This document shows positions 38,936 to 50,500 of a stretch of DNA of 64,000 nt, piece after piece. Under the pieces are notes generated by a model that saw only the letters and a program-made list of their open reading frames with translations, did no database searches and was not told the DNA's origin. Source of the DNA: Bradysia coprophila (lineage: Eukaryota > Arthropoda > Insecta > Diptera > Sciaridae); assembly GCF_014529535.1 (NCBI RefSeq), contig NW_023503296.1, positions 1,057,175 through 1,121,174 of the forward strand, given 5' to 3'. The number at the start of each line of letters is the position of its first letter. Within the stretch, counting starts at the first letter, position 1. The position numbers and the translations under genes are program-made.

Positions 38936-41423
38936 ATGCAAAAGTTGTTGCTAGTGATTTCGTTGCTTGTAGGTTTTCTAACTTTGTCATCGTCACAAAG
39001 CTTGGATCTTTTGGTCAGTGAATAGAAACTTTTTCCGTCGAAATATTTTCATTCGTTTTTATTTTATTTGACGTTCTGTCAATTTAGGTGGAACCGGTCA
39101 CAGTATCGGCTCTGGGCCGAGTGGCTAAAATCGGCGAATTATACGATGCTCGTACTGACCAATTTGTGCGCATATCTTTAATGACCAGCGTTCAGAATGC
39201 CAGTCAATTTATTCATTTTACGCATAACAAACATTCGAACATTAAATATTTAATGCTCGACACACTGGATGAAAAACTCAACATTTTAGATGTTGGAGCG
39301 TCAGCTAAGCTTAGTATTCTGGGCGGCTTGGTTCAGGCGAGCGGATCGGGTAGATTTATCAGCGATAAAAAGCGTCGAACGGAGAGTGTTAAAGTATCCA
39401 TTGCAAATTTGATCAAAACCGAATTCGAGCAAATTAATCTTGCCGGACACGAGGAACGAAAACTAATCGATTTGGAGGTGTTACAGAAGCTGGATGTCAC
39501 TCATGTTGTCGTTGGGATTCAATGGGGAGGTAATGTTTTCATTTCGGTCGAAGACAGTAATTCGGCCGGCATGGACCAGCAAATTGTGAAAGGCAGTCTT
39601 GGTGGCAAATTGGAAATGTTATTTGCATCCGTGTCATTGGACGGAAGTGTATCGCTGACGGATGAAGAATTGCGGGAGTACCGTGAATTCAGTTTTGAGG
39701 TTTACGGCGACGTGCTGCCAGATAATACGCCAGCAACTCTTGCTCAAGCTGTTCAATTGATGAAGAATTCGTCACGATTGCTAACTGAAGGCAACGATGG
39801 CAAAGGAAAGGCAATGTTCTTCGAACTCTTGCCGATATCAGTGTTTCGTCAACTGTTCAATACTCAGATACTATTCGATTCGGTTTTGCGATCGATTGAC
39901 TTGGCAACGATTAATTCCAGCATCAAATTATTTGAAGATTTGAATGTTGTGGAACAAAAAATAAATGATCTAATGGTCGATCGAACGGCATTCCAAAGCT
40001 ATATCACCAAAGAGAAGTCCGATAATATCACTGCATTTGTCAACGATTTCGAAATGTACAAAAATCAAATTCAACAAAATTTTGCGGAAAAACTTGTGGC
40101 TGTTAGATCAGGCAACGGTTCGCTGGACCAACTGTTGATTGTTTTACAACGGGCTCGTTCCCACGATCTGTCTCCACAAAATATTAATTTTGACCAATTT
40201 AAGTCAGTCGAAACCGAATTCCGATTTTTGAAGCTTTTGCAAGACATCGATGTTGTCCTGTTGGCAAAGGAGATGACTTTCATGGAATTTCTGTCCGTTA
40301 ACTTTAACAGGAATATTTACACGTTCTTCTACTCATCGGAGTATCCCACAATGATGGAACCACCGATGGCCAATTTCCGACACATTGTCCAGAAACGGGA
40401 AACATTCGATCCGTCGGCTGTATTTTTGGCCATTAAAATCGATGTGCTGAGCGAGACAGAGCGACAACTTTATTTCAATTTTGATGGATCGACTAAGTTA
40501 GCAGTATATCGAAACGGAATTTGTGTCATAGAAAATTATGACAGTACAGAAGCCTTAGACTTAGATGACGAACCGGATTTATGGTCGCTCCATAAGATGC
40601 AAACATTAATCAATGAATTGAGAGAGAAAACGGATAAATTGGCACGTGAGTACCCGTTTTTGTTCTATTTTTATAGGTATGCCTCTGGCTGAAATTTTTA
40701 ATGACAAGGCAGTAAACTTGGATGTATAGCTCACAAGGTTGAATTTGTGCTGGCTTTTTACGTAGCAACATAAAGTTTACAGCCTTGATCAAAGTAGCCA
40801 ATCAAAAAACGCGCACTGTAAATAATAGGCTTCCACCTCTCCAAACACTAAAATATACAAAAAAGATTATAAAATTATAAAGTTCATGCTTTTTCTGACC
40901 TCCGTCGACAACGTGCATACTATCTGAATGACTCCTCATCGAATATTCGTTGTTGTTTGATCCATCTTGCACGCAAGTACTACACTTGCTACACATTTTG
41001 CACTTCAGCCTTCGGAAACATGAGATTCTTAATTTACTTTCAGTTCCGGAGAATTTTACCTACGTCCAATATCCGCACACACCCGAACCCAAAGATTTGT
41101 GGTCTCAGTATAATTGGACGGAAATTACCTCTTCATTCTCTGGTGCATTTTTTAGAGCAGATGATGATAGCAAAACATTCCAAAAAGGCGTACAAACTGA
41201 AAGTTTTCCGATGATAACTACCGCGGAAAGAGGTCTCTTCTCGGCAAATAGCGGTGATACAAGATCGATCATCTCTTTCTCCCGTGGCAAACTTACCGAA
41301 CCATTGTTGACTGGAATAGATTATAGAGCCGTAAAAACCGCTCAACGAGCTATTCGCTTCTACACGTCGGATAACGTCGTAAGACCAAAGCATATGACTG
41401 TAAAATTTTGGAAGAGGTCGTAA
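38936..41423 (+). CDS. Secreted stonustoxin-like (SNTX/MACPF-type) protein with collar-like C-terminus, complete
   Basis: Exons 38936-39013, 39088-40645, 41044-41423; 2016 bp, 671 aa, TAA stop, phases closing. Exon 1 encodes a signal peptide (MQKLLLVISLLVGFLTLSSS). From about residue 30 it shows the start of the fish SNTX/neoverrucotoxin family: SALGRVAKIGELYDARTD, where the family has an ALGRPF.LG.LYD.R.D motif. A SAKLSILGGLVQASGSGRFI strand follows, then a central TPATLAQAVQLMKNSSRLL / FFELLPISVF region and a helical coiled stretch. The last exon (about 547-671) carries WSQYNWTEITSSFSGAFFRA, then DDDSKTFQKGVQTESFP, resembling phage tail-collar modules. In fish the family forms pores with two subunits. 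Pore activity here is not established: this may be an immune or digestive protein rather than a toxin. The gene looks intact. Confidence 0.82.
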
Positions 41424-41689
41424 GACAAATAAGGAAGGATAAAACATTGTGGGAATAAAACAATTTTTTGGAAAAATATTAACTGATATTTTAGTCTTCT
41501 TTCTGGCATTCGAGCCATCTGTTTATTTATTGCTCATCAAATGGCTTCTTCAATTTTAAGCACAATTTTTAAAGGCTAGTACAGAGTTCGTGAAAAATAC
41601 ATGCAAAATCGAACTCTGCAAAATGCTTGCAAAATATGACACAAAATGTATAAGCTATCTGTCAAATATTTTGGAAGCTCGGTGTAAAC
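41424..41689. other. 3' flank of the SNTX-like gene
   Basis: GGAATAAAAC near 41452 offers a polyadenylation signal (AATAAA) about 30 bases after the stop codon. The remainder is AT-rich and leads into the retroelement remnant. Confidence 0.5.
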
Positions 41690-42760
41690 CTAATGTTTAC
41701 GCTGTGCTTGCAAAATATTTGACAGCTTCTTCAGTACTCTAGCCAGTAATTCTCTCGTGTTGTCCATAAACTCAGGCGAAGCAACAGCAAGGACATGCCG
41801 GATCATTTCAAAAATAACGCTCTTCTTCATGCTCATAGGGTGATATGAGTGGTAATTCAAGGTCTCAAACGAACTGACGCTTTTCTTAAACCAACGGCAT
41901 GAAATGGATAAATCGTGATTGCGACGGAAGACGCCATCTAAAAATTCGACTTCCAAGCATTCGTTTTCATTTTTTAACGTTCCATTTGGACTGTTTCTGA
42001 TACTTTTTCTTTTACTGGCTCGACACAATTCTCGTGGATTGACGCGAAAATATCGTCAACATATTTATTCATGAATGAAATCTCATTTGCATAGTACTCT
42101 TTGAGGGTAATGATAAGTGCATAATTAGTCCGAATTTTAGCCAACACTTGTGCGAGTTTACTACACATAGCTAGCCCGATACATACGTCCATTGAACATG
42201 AAAAAGGTAGCGTAGCTAGTAAAGAATTCCAGACATTTGATGAATACATTCGCAGCGACTTGAGTAGTTCTTGATATTACGTTGTAGTACTTAAGGCTTA
42301 TTTGACAGGTTTCCTCGACTTCTATATTCGTAAACATGGACACATAATCTAAAGAGCATTGGCAACAAGTTGTAATTTGCTTAACAACCACTCCGACAAA
42401 GAAGTTCCAAAAGTTCCAATCATATCCGCAGATGCTACAATTGGTCTCATTGGAACGTTTTGTTTATGAACCTTTGGACATCCGTACAGCAGCGGTATTA
42501 AATAGGGTTCAACAAATGGTTTGTCAAATTCACCATTAATAAAAACAAATGGATTCAAAACAGAGATCGTTTGAGCGTAAGCACGTTCTTCATAGTTTTT
42601 AGCAGCTACAATTCTCCTATTTCGAGACACAGAATGAGGGAAGGGAAGGGAAGAGGAGTGAACCTCTGTTAATGTTGTAGAATTTCGGTCTTTCATATTA
42701 GTCTATTTCCTCCGTTGCCAAATTGCAACGTTAAACATACCTAACGACGACCTATTCATC
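41690..42760 (-). pseudogene. Penelope-like retroelement reverse transcriptase, degenerate
   Basis: Reading the minus strand from 42.7 kb downward, four overlapping frames give reverse-transcriptase motifs in the correct order: LLYGCPKVHKQNVPMRPIVA, then DYVSMFTNIEVEET (motif A-like), MFNGRMYRAS, FMNKYVDDIFASIH (the YVDD catalytic motif), and a downstream EFLDGVFRRN/YHSYHPMSMKKSVI segment. YG.PK.HK and F.D..SLFTN are hallmarks of Penelope-like elements. At least three frame changes break the ORF, so it is inactive. No GIY-YIG endonuclease domain was recognised. Confidence 0.8.
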
Positions 42761-42939
42761 TATTCGTATCAAATGTGGAACTCTTCTCTTACTTCATTTT
42801 CTTCTCTACTGAAAAGCTATTCGCCATTCAAAATCACTTACATTATCCACTCTTTGCCTTGTTATTATATACAAATAAATTGCCGGAGGCAATATAGACA
42901 GCCCCGTACGACGTCAACTTTCATAAACAGATAATAACT

Positions 42940-45900
42940 GATATTTCAATGTAAAAAATAAAACCTTTCCGCTATGTGTTCTTGTGAAAGACCTGTATAA
43001 AACTCCCTAGCATTAGATTAGCAGCTACTTCACTTCTCCTTGAATAAAAAACATCCATCCATCTGTGAAGTTAATTCTATTTCTTAAAACTGATAATAAC
43101 TAATATTGCAATGTAAAAAATTAAAATTTTACGCTTTGTGTTCTTGTGAGAGAAATGGATAAAATTCACTAGCATTAGATTAGCAGCCACTTCACTTCTC
43201 CTAGAATAAAAAAAATATCAAGAACTATCTATACGGATAACAACAAGTATTTCAATGTAAAAAATTAAAATTTTACGCCTTGTGTTCTTGTGAGAGAAAT
43301 GGATAAAATTCCCTAGCATTAGATTCACTTCACTGTTCCTTGAATAAAAAAAATAATGAAGAACTATCAATCCATCTGTGAAGTTAATTCTATTTTTTAA
43401 AACTGATAACTTATTAAAATTTTACGCTTTGTGTTCTTCTGAGTGAACTGGATAAAATTCCCTAGCATTTAGAAGCCACTTCTCTTCTCATTGAATAAAA
43501 AAAATATGAAGAACTATCTATCCATCTGTGAAGCTAATTCTATTTATTTAAACTGATAATAACTAATATTTCAATGTAAAAAAATTACAATTTTACGCTT
43601 TGTGTTCTTGTGAGAGAAATGGATAAAAATTCCCTAGCATTAGATTGCAGCCACTTCACTTCTCATTGAATAAAAAAATATCAAAAACTGTCCATCCATC
43701 TGTGAAGATAATTCTATTTTTTTAAACGGATAATAGGTGATATTTCAATGTAAAAAATAAAATTTGTGTTCTTGTGACAGAGTAGTTAACACTAGTATAA
43801 CTGTAGAGTACAACTCTTTTTCGCAGGCGTTGTACTCTACAGTTATACTAGTGTTAACTACTGACAGAACTGGATAAAATTCCATAGCATTAGATTACCA
43901 GCCACTTCACTGTTCCTTGATTAAAAAAAATATATGAAGAACTATCCATCCATCTGTGAAGTTAATTCTATTTTTTTCAACTGATAATAACTAATATTTC
44001 AATGTAAAAAAATTAAAATTTTACGCTTTGTGTTCTTGTGAGAGAACTGGATAAAATTCCCTAGCATTAGATTAGCAGCCACTTCTCCTTATATTAAAAA
44101 ATATCAAGAACTATCTATCCATCAGTGAAGTATTTTTTTTTAAACGGATAATAACTGATATTTCAATGTAAAAAAATAAAATTAGATAGAACTGGATAAA
44201 ATTCCATAGCATTAGATTAGTAGCAACTTCACTGTTTCTTGAATTAAACACAATATGAAGAACTATCCATCCATCTGTGAAGTTAATTCTATTTTTTAAA
44301 ACTGATAATAACTAATATTTCAATGTAAAAAAATTAAAATTTACTCTTTGTGTTCTTCTGAAAGAACTGGATAAAATTCCCTAGCATTAGAATAGCAGCC
44401 ACTTCTCCTTGAATAAAAAAATATCAAGAACTATGTATCCATCAGTAAAGTTAATTTTTTTTTAAGCGGATAATAACTGATATTTCACTGTAAAAAAATA
44501 AAATTTGTGTTCTGGTGACAGAACTGGATAAAATTCCATAGCATTAGAATAGCAGCCACTTCACTGTTTCTTGAATTAAAAAAATATGAAGAACTATCCA
44601 TCCATCTGTGAAGTTAATTCTATTTTTTAAAACTGATAATAACTAATATTTTAATGTAAAAAAATAAAATTTTACGCTTTGTGTTCTTGTGAGAGAACTA
44701 GATAAAATTGCCTAGCATTAGATTAGCAGCAACTTCTCCTTGAATAAAAAAATATCAAGAACTATCTACCCATCGGTGAAGTTAACTTTTTTTAACGGAT
44801 AATAACTGATATTTCAATCTAAAAAAAAAAAATTGTGTTCTTGTGACAGAACTGGATAAAATCCCATAGTATTAGCAGCCACTTCACTTCTCCTTGAATA
44901 AAAAAATATCCAGAACTATTTATCCATCAGTGAAGTTAATTTTTTTTAAACGGATAATAGGTGATACTTCAATGTAAAAAAAAAATTGTGACAGAACTGG
45001 ATAAAATTCCATAGAATTAGATTACCAGCCCCTTCACTGTTCCTTGACTTAAAAAAAAATATCAAGAACTATGCATCCACCTGTGAAGTTAATTCTTTTT
45101 TTTTTCAAGTGATAATAACTAATATTTTAATGTAAAAAAAATAAAATTTTACGCTTTGTGTTCTTGTGAGAGAACTGGATAAAATTCCCTAGCATTAGAT
45201 TAGCAGCCACTTCTCCTTGAAAAAAAATTATCAAGAACTATCTATCCATCAGTGAAGTTAATTCTATTTTTTAAAACTGATAATAACTAATATTTCAATT
45301 GAAAAAAATTAAAATTTCACGCTTTGTGTTCTGATGAGAGAACTGGATAAAATTCACTAGCATTAGATTAGCAATAAAAAAAATATCAAGAACTATCTAT
45401 CCATCAGTGAAGTTAATTGTGATCTTGTGACAGAACTGGATAAAATTCCATAGCATTAGATTACCAGCCACTTCACTGTTCCTTGACTTAAAAAAAAATA
45501 TCAAGAACTATCCATCCACCTGTGAAGTTAATTCTATTTTTTTTCAAGTGATAATAACTAATATTTCAATGTAAAAAAAAATAAAATTTTACGCTTTGTG
45601 TTCTTGAGAGAGAACTGGATAAAATTCCCTAACATTAGATTAGCAGCCACTTCTCCTTGAATAAAAAATTATCAAGGACTATCTATCCATCAGTGAAGTT
45701 AATTTTTTTTAACGGATAATAACTGATATTTCAATGTAAAAAAAAAAATTGTGTTCTTGTGACAAAACTGGATAAAATTCCATAGCATTAGCAGCCACTT
45801 CACTTCTCCTTGAATAAAAAAATATCAAGATCTATGTATCCATCAGTGAAGTTAATTTTTTTTAAACGGATAATAGGTGATATTTCAATGTAAAAAAAAA

Positions 45901-46057
45901 GGTTCTTGTGACAGAACTGGATAAAATTCCATAGCATTAGATTACCAGCCACTTCACTGTTCCTTGACTTAAAAAAAATATCAAGAACTATCCATCCACC
46001 TGTGAAGTTAATTCTATTTTTTTTTCAAGTGATAATAACTAATATTTCAATGTAAAA
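42940..46057. repeat. Satellite array, block 1
   Basis: Tandem monomers of about 150-175 bp built around GAACTGGATAAAATTCC..TAGCATTAGATTA.CAGCCACTTC, CTTGAATAAAAAA, ATCCATC.GTGAAGTTAATT, GATAATAACT.ATATTTCAATGTAAAAA and GTGTTCTTGTGA. Two monomer classes alternate: one with CCCTAGC, CTCCTTGAATA and ACGGATAATAACTGATA; the other with CCATAGC, ACTGTTCCTTGA, and TGATAATAACTAATA plus TTTTACGCTTTG. Copies at the left edge are the most divergent. Block 1 is interrupted by the hairpin at 43781. Confidence 0.95.
43781..43862. mobile_element. 82-bp perfect hairpin inserted in the satellite
   Basis: The first and last 34 bases are exact reverse complements (ends AGTAGTTAACACTAG and CTAGTGTTAACTACT) around a 14-base loop. 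The satellite sequence GACAG occurs on both sides (43776-43780 and 43863-43867), giving a 5-bp target duplication. Removing the insert restores a normal GTGACAGAACTGG monomer. Confidence 0.92.
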
Positions 46058-47506
46058 CGAGCCATCAGAACAGTCGGAGCGTTTGCTGCGACTGAGCCCC
46101 GTACAAACCCGTATATCTATTGCGTTCGTGACCCTAGTGCGTCTGTCACCCTACTTTGATCGTAAGCCTATTGCGCCGGTTAATGTAGTTAAAGTAAAAT
46201 TATTATGTAATGTGTACATCTTACAAATTGCGCATAGCGCAATTACGAAGCCCCGTACGACGTTCCTTTCAAATGAAACAAAAATTTCAAATCGCCCTAA
46301 AATTTTATTTTTTTGAAGGGCCTAGTATCGGCCTCAGTCCGAGGACCCAAATTTAAATTTTTTTTCAACTACATTCTATTCGGCCTTTGATTACCTTCCA
46401 AATGAAACAAAAATTACGAAAAACGGATGAAATTTGCTCGAGTTATATGTAAAATACACATAGGGCCCTAGTAGTGGCCTTAGTCCAAGGACCTAAATTT
46501 AATTTTTTTTCAACAACATTCTATTCGGCCTTTGATTACCTTCCAAATGAAACAAAAATTACGAAAAACGAATGAAATTTGCTCGATTTATATGTAAAAT
46601 ACACATAGGGCCCTAGTATCGGCCTCAGTCCGAGGACCCAATTTTTTTTTCAACTACATTCTATTCGGCCTTTGATTACCTCCCAAATAAAACAAAAATT
46701 ACGAAAAACGGATGAAATTTGCTCGAGTTATATGTAAAATACACATAGGGCCCTAGTAGTGGCCTTAGTCCAAGGACCCAAATTTATTTTTTTTTCAACT
46801 ACATTCTATTCGGCCTTTGATTACCTCCCAAATAAAACAAAAATTACGAAAAACGGATGAAATTTGCTCGAGTTATATGTAAAATACACATAGGGCCCTA
46901 GTAGTGGCCTTAGTCCAAGGACCCAAATTTAATTTTTTTTTCAACAACATTCTATTCGGCATTCGATTACCTTCCAAATCAAACAAAAATTACGAAAAAC
47001 GAATGAAATTTACTCGAGTTCTATGTAAAATACACATAGGGCCCTAGTAGCATTTCACTTCTAAGGCCCTAACTCACGGCCCACTTACCCGATTTTAAAA
47101 AACTTTTTTTTCCTGGATTGGTATTGACAATACCTATCATTTGCCGTGTCATTTACATTTCCATCGTTTATTTTACCATAAATATCACCAAAAGACCTTA
47201 AATCACTTAGGTGGCCCTAACTCACGAAGGGCCGACCCGAATATGCCCATCTTCGAACTTAGCCTCACTATTTCGACTATCTTTCAGGGAAAAATTTTTT
47301 TTTTGAAATCGGATTTGATTTACTCAAGATATCGACGTGACAGACGGACAGACGGACAGACGGACAGACGGACAGACAAAATTTTTATTGCAGATTCGTC
47401 ATCTATGAACATACGCAAACACTTTGCCCTTACCGTCTGCTTCGAATTCCATCAATTACACACGGCATCGTAATCCTATAAGCCCCTTTGTACTTCGTAC
47501 GGGGCT
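46058..47506. mobile_element. 1.45-kb element with internal tandem units inserted in the satellite
   Basis: The element runs from CGAGCCATCAGAACAGTCGG to GTACTTCGTACGGGGC. TAAAA on both sides is a possible target duplication in the A-run of the monomer. It contains a GC-richer head (46060-46260), about five tandem units of roughly 145-150 bp (46320-47045; core CTATTCGGCCTTTGATTACC and ATACACATAGGGCCCTAGTA), and an ACAGACGG microsatellite (47339-47378). No transposase or reverse transcriptase was seen, so it is non-autonomous and of unknown class. Related heads occur inverted at 55176 and 56970. Confidence 0.78.
47339..47378. repeat. (ACAGACGG)n microsatellite
   Basis: Four to five uninterrupted 8-bp units near the 3' end of the 46058-47506 element. 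It sits at a defined position inside the element rather than in the satellite. Confidence 0.9.
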
Positions 47507-50500
47507 AAAAATTAAAATTTTACGCTTTGTGTTCTTCTGAAAGAACTGGATAAAATTCCCTAGCGTTAGATTAGCAGCCACTTCACATTTCCTTGAATAA
47601 AAAATATCAAGAACTATCTATCCATCAGTGAAGTTAGTTTTTTTTAACGGATAATAACTGATATTTCAATCTAAAAAAAATTGTGTTCTTGTGACAGAAC
47701 TGGATAAAATTCCATAGCATTAGATTACCAGCCACTTCACTGTTCATTGATTTAAAAAAATATATGAAGAACTATCCATCCATTTGTGAAGTTAATTCTA
47801 TTTTTTCAACTGATAATAACTAATATTTCAATGTAAAAAAATTAAAATTTTACGCTTTGTGTTCTTGTAAGAGAACTGGATAAAATTCCCTAGCATTAGA
47901 TTAGCAGCCACTTCTCCTTATATTAAAAAATATCAAGAACTATCTATCCATCAGTGAAGTTAATTTTTTTTTTTAAACGGATAATAAATGATATTTCAAT
48001 GTAAAAAAAATAAAATCTGTGTTCTTGTGACAGAACTGGATAAAATTCCATAGCATTAGCAGCCACTTCACTTCTCCTTGAATAAAAAAATATCCAGAAC
48101 TATGTATCCATCAGTGAAGTTAATTTTTTTTAAACGGATAATAGGTGATATTTCAATGTAAAAAAAAAATGTTCTTCGGAAAGAACTGGATAAAATTCCC
48201 GAGCGTTAGATTAGCAGCCACTTCACTGTTTCTTGAATTTAAAAAAAAAATATGAAGAACTATCCATCCATCTGTGAAGTTAATTCTATTTTTTTTCAAG
48301 TGATAATAACTAATATTTCAATGTAAAAAAATTAAAATTTTACGCTTTGTGTTCTTCTGAAAGAACTGGATAAAATTCCCTAGCGTTAGATTAGCAGCCA
48401 CTTCACATTTCCTTGAATAAAAAAATATCAAGAAGTATCTATCCATCAGTGAAGTTAATATATTTTTAAACGGGTAATAGGTGATATTTCAATGTAAAAA
48501 AAATGTGTTCTTGTGACAGAACTGGATAATTCTATTAATAAAATTCCCTAGCATTAGATTAGCAGCCACTTCTCCTTGAAAAAAAATTATCAAGAACTAT
48601 CTATCCATCAGTGAAGTTAATTCTATTTTTTAAAACTGATAACAACTAATATTTCAATTGAAAAAAATTAAAATTTCACGCTTTGTGGTCTGATGAGAGA
48701 ACTGGATAAAATTCACTAGCATTAGATTAGCAATAAAAAAAATATCAAGAACTATCTATCCATCAGTGAAGTTAATTTTTTTTAACGGATAATAATTGAT
48801 ATTTCCATGTAAAAAAAATAAAATTTGTGATCTTGTGACAGAACTGGATAAAATTCCATAGCATTAGATTACCAGCCACTTCACTGTTCCTTGACTTAAA
48901 AAAAAATATCAAGAACTATCCATCCACCTGTGAAGTTAATTCTATTTTTTTTCAAGTGATAATAACTAATATTTTAATGTAAAAAAAAATAAAATTTTAC
49001 GCTTTGTGTTCTTGTGAGAGAACTGGATAAAATTCCCTAGCATTAGATTAGCAGCCACTTCTCCTTGAATAAAAAATTATCAAGGACTATCTATCCATCA
49101 GTGAAGTTAATTTTTTTTAACGGATAATAACTGATATTTCAATGTAAAAAAAAAATTGTGTTCTTGTGACAAAACTGGATAAAATTCCATAGCATTAGCA
49201 GCCACTTCACTTCTCCTTGAATAAAAAAATATCAAGATCTATGTATCCATCAGTGAAGTTAATTTTTTTTAAACGGATAATAGGTGATATTTCAATGTAA
49301 AAAAAAAGGTTCTTGTGACAGAACTGGATAAAATTCCATAGCATTAGATTACCAGCCACTTCTCCTTGAATAAAAAATTATCAAGGACTATCTATCCATC
49401 AGTGAAGTTAATTTTTTTTAACGGATAATAACTGATATTTCAATGTAAAAAAAAAATTGTGTTCTTGTGACAAAACTGGATAAAATTCCATAGCATTAGC
49501 AGCCACTTCACTTCTCCTTGAATAAAAAAATATCAAGATCTATGTATCCATCAGTGAAGTTAATTTTTTTTAAACGGATAATAGGTGATATTTCAATGTA
49601 AAAAAAAAGGTTCTTGTGACAGAACTGGATAAAATTCCATAGCATTAGATTACCAGCCACTTCACTGTTCCTTGACTTAAAAAAAATATCAAGAACTATC
49701 CATCCACCTGTGAAGTTAATTCTATTTTTTTTCAAGTGATAATAACTAATATTTCAATGTAAAAAATTAAAATTTTACGCTTTGTGTTCTTCTGAAAGAA
49801 CTGGATAAAATTCCCTAGCGTTAGATTAGCAGCCACTTCACATTTCCTTGAATAAAAAATATCAAGAAGTATCTATCCATCAGTGAAGTTAATATTTTTT
49901 TAAACGGGTAATAGGTGATATTTCAATCTAAAAAAAATTGTGTTCTTGTGACAGAACTGGATAAAATTCCATAGCATTAGATTACCAGCCACTTCACTGT
50001 TCATTGATTTAAAAGAATATATGAAGAACTATCCATCCATCTGTGAAGTTAATTCTATTTTTTTTCAAGTGATAATAACTAATATTTTAATTTAAAAAAA
50101 ATAAAATTTTACGCTTTGTGTTCTTGTGAGAGAACTGGATAAAATTCCCTAGCATTAGATTAGCAGCCACTTCTCCTTGAATAAAAAAATATCAAGGAAT
50201 ATCTATCCATCAGTGAAGTTAATTTTTTTTAACGGATAATAACTGATATTTCAATCTAAAAAAAAAAATAAAAATTGTGTTCTTGTGATAGAACTGGATA
50301 AAATTCCATAGCATTAAATTACCAGCCACTTCACTGTTCATTGATTTAAAAAAATATATGAAGAACTATCCATCCATTTGTGAAGTTAATTCTATTTTTT
50401 CAACTGATAATAACTAATATTTCAATGTAAAAAAATTAAAATTTTACGCTTTGTGTTCTTGTAAGAGAACTGGATAAAATTCCCTAGCATTAGATTAGCA

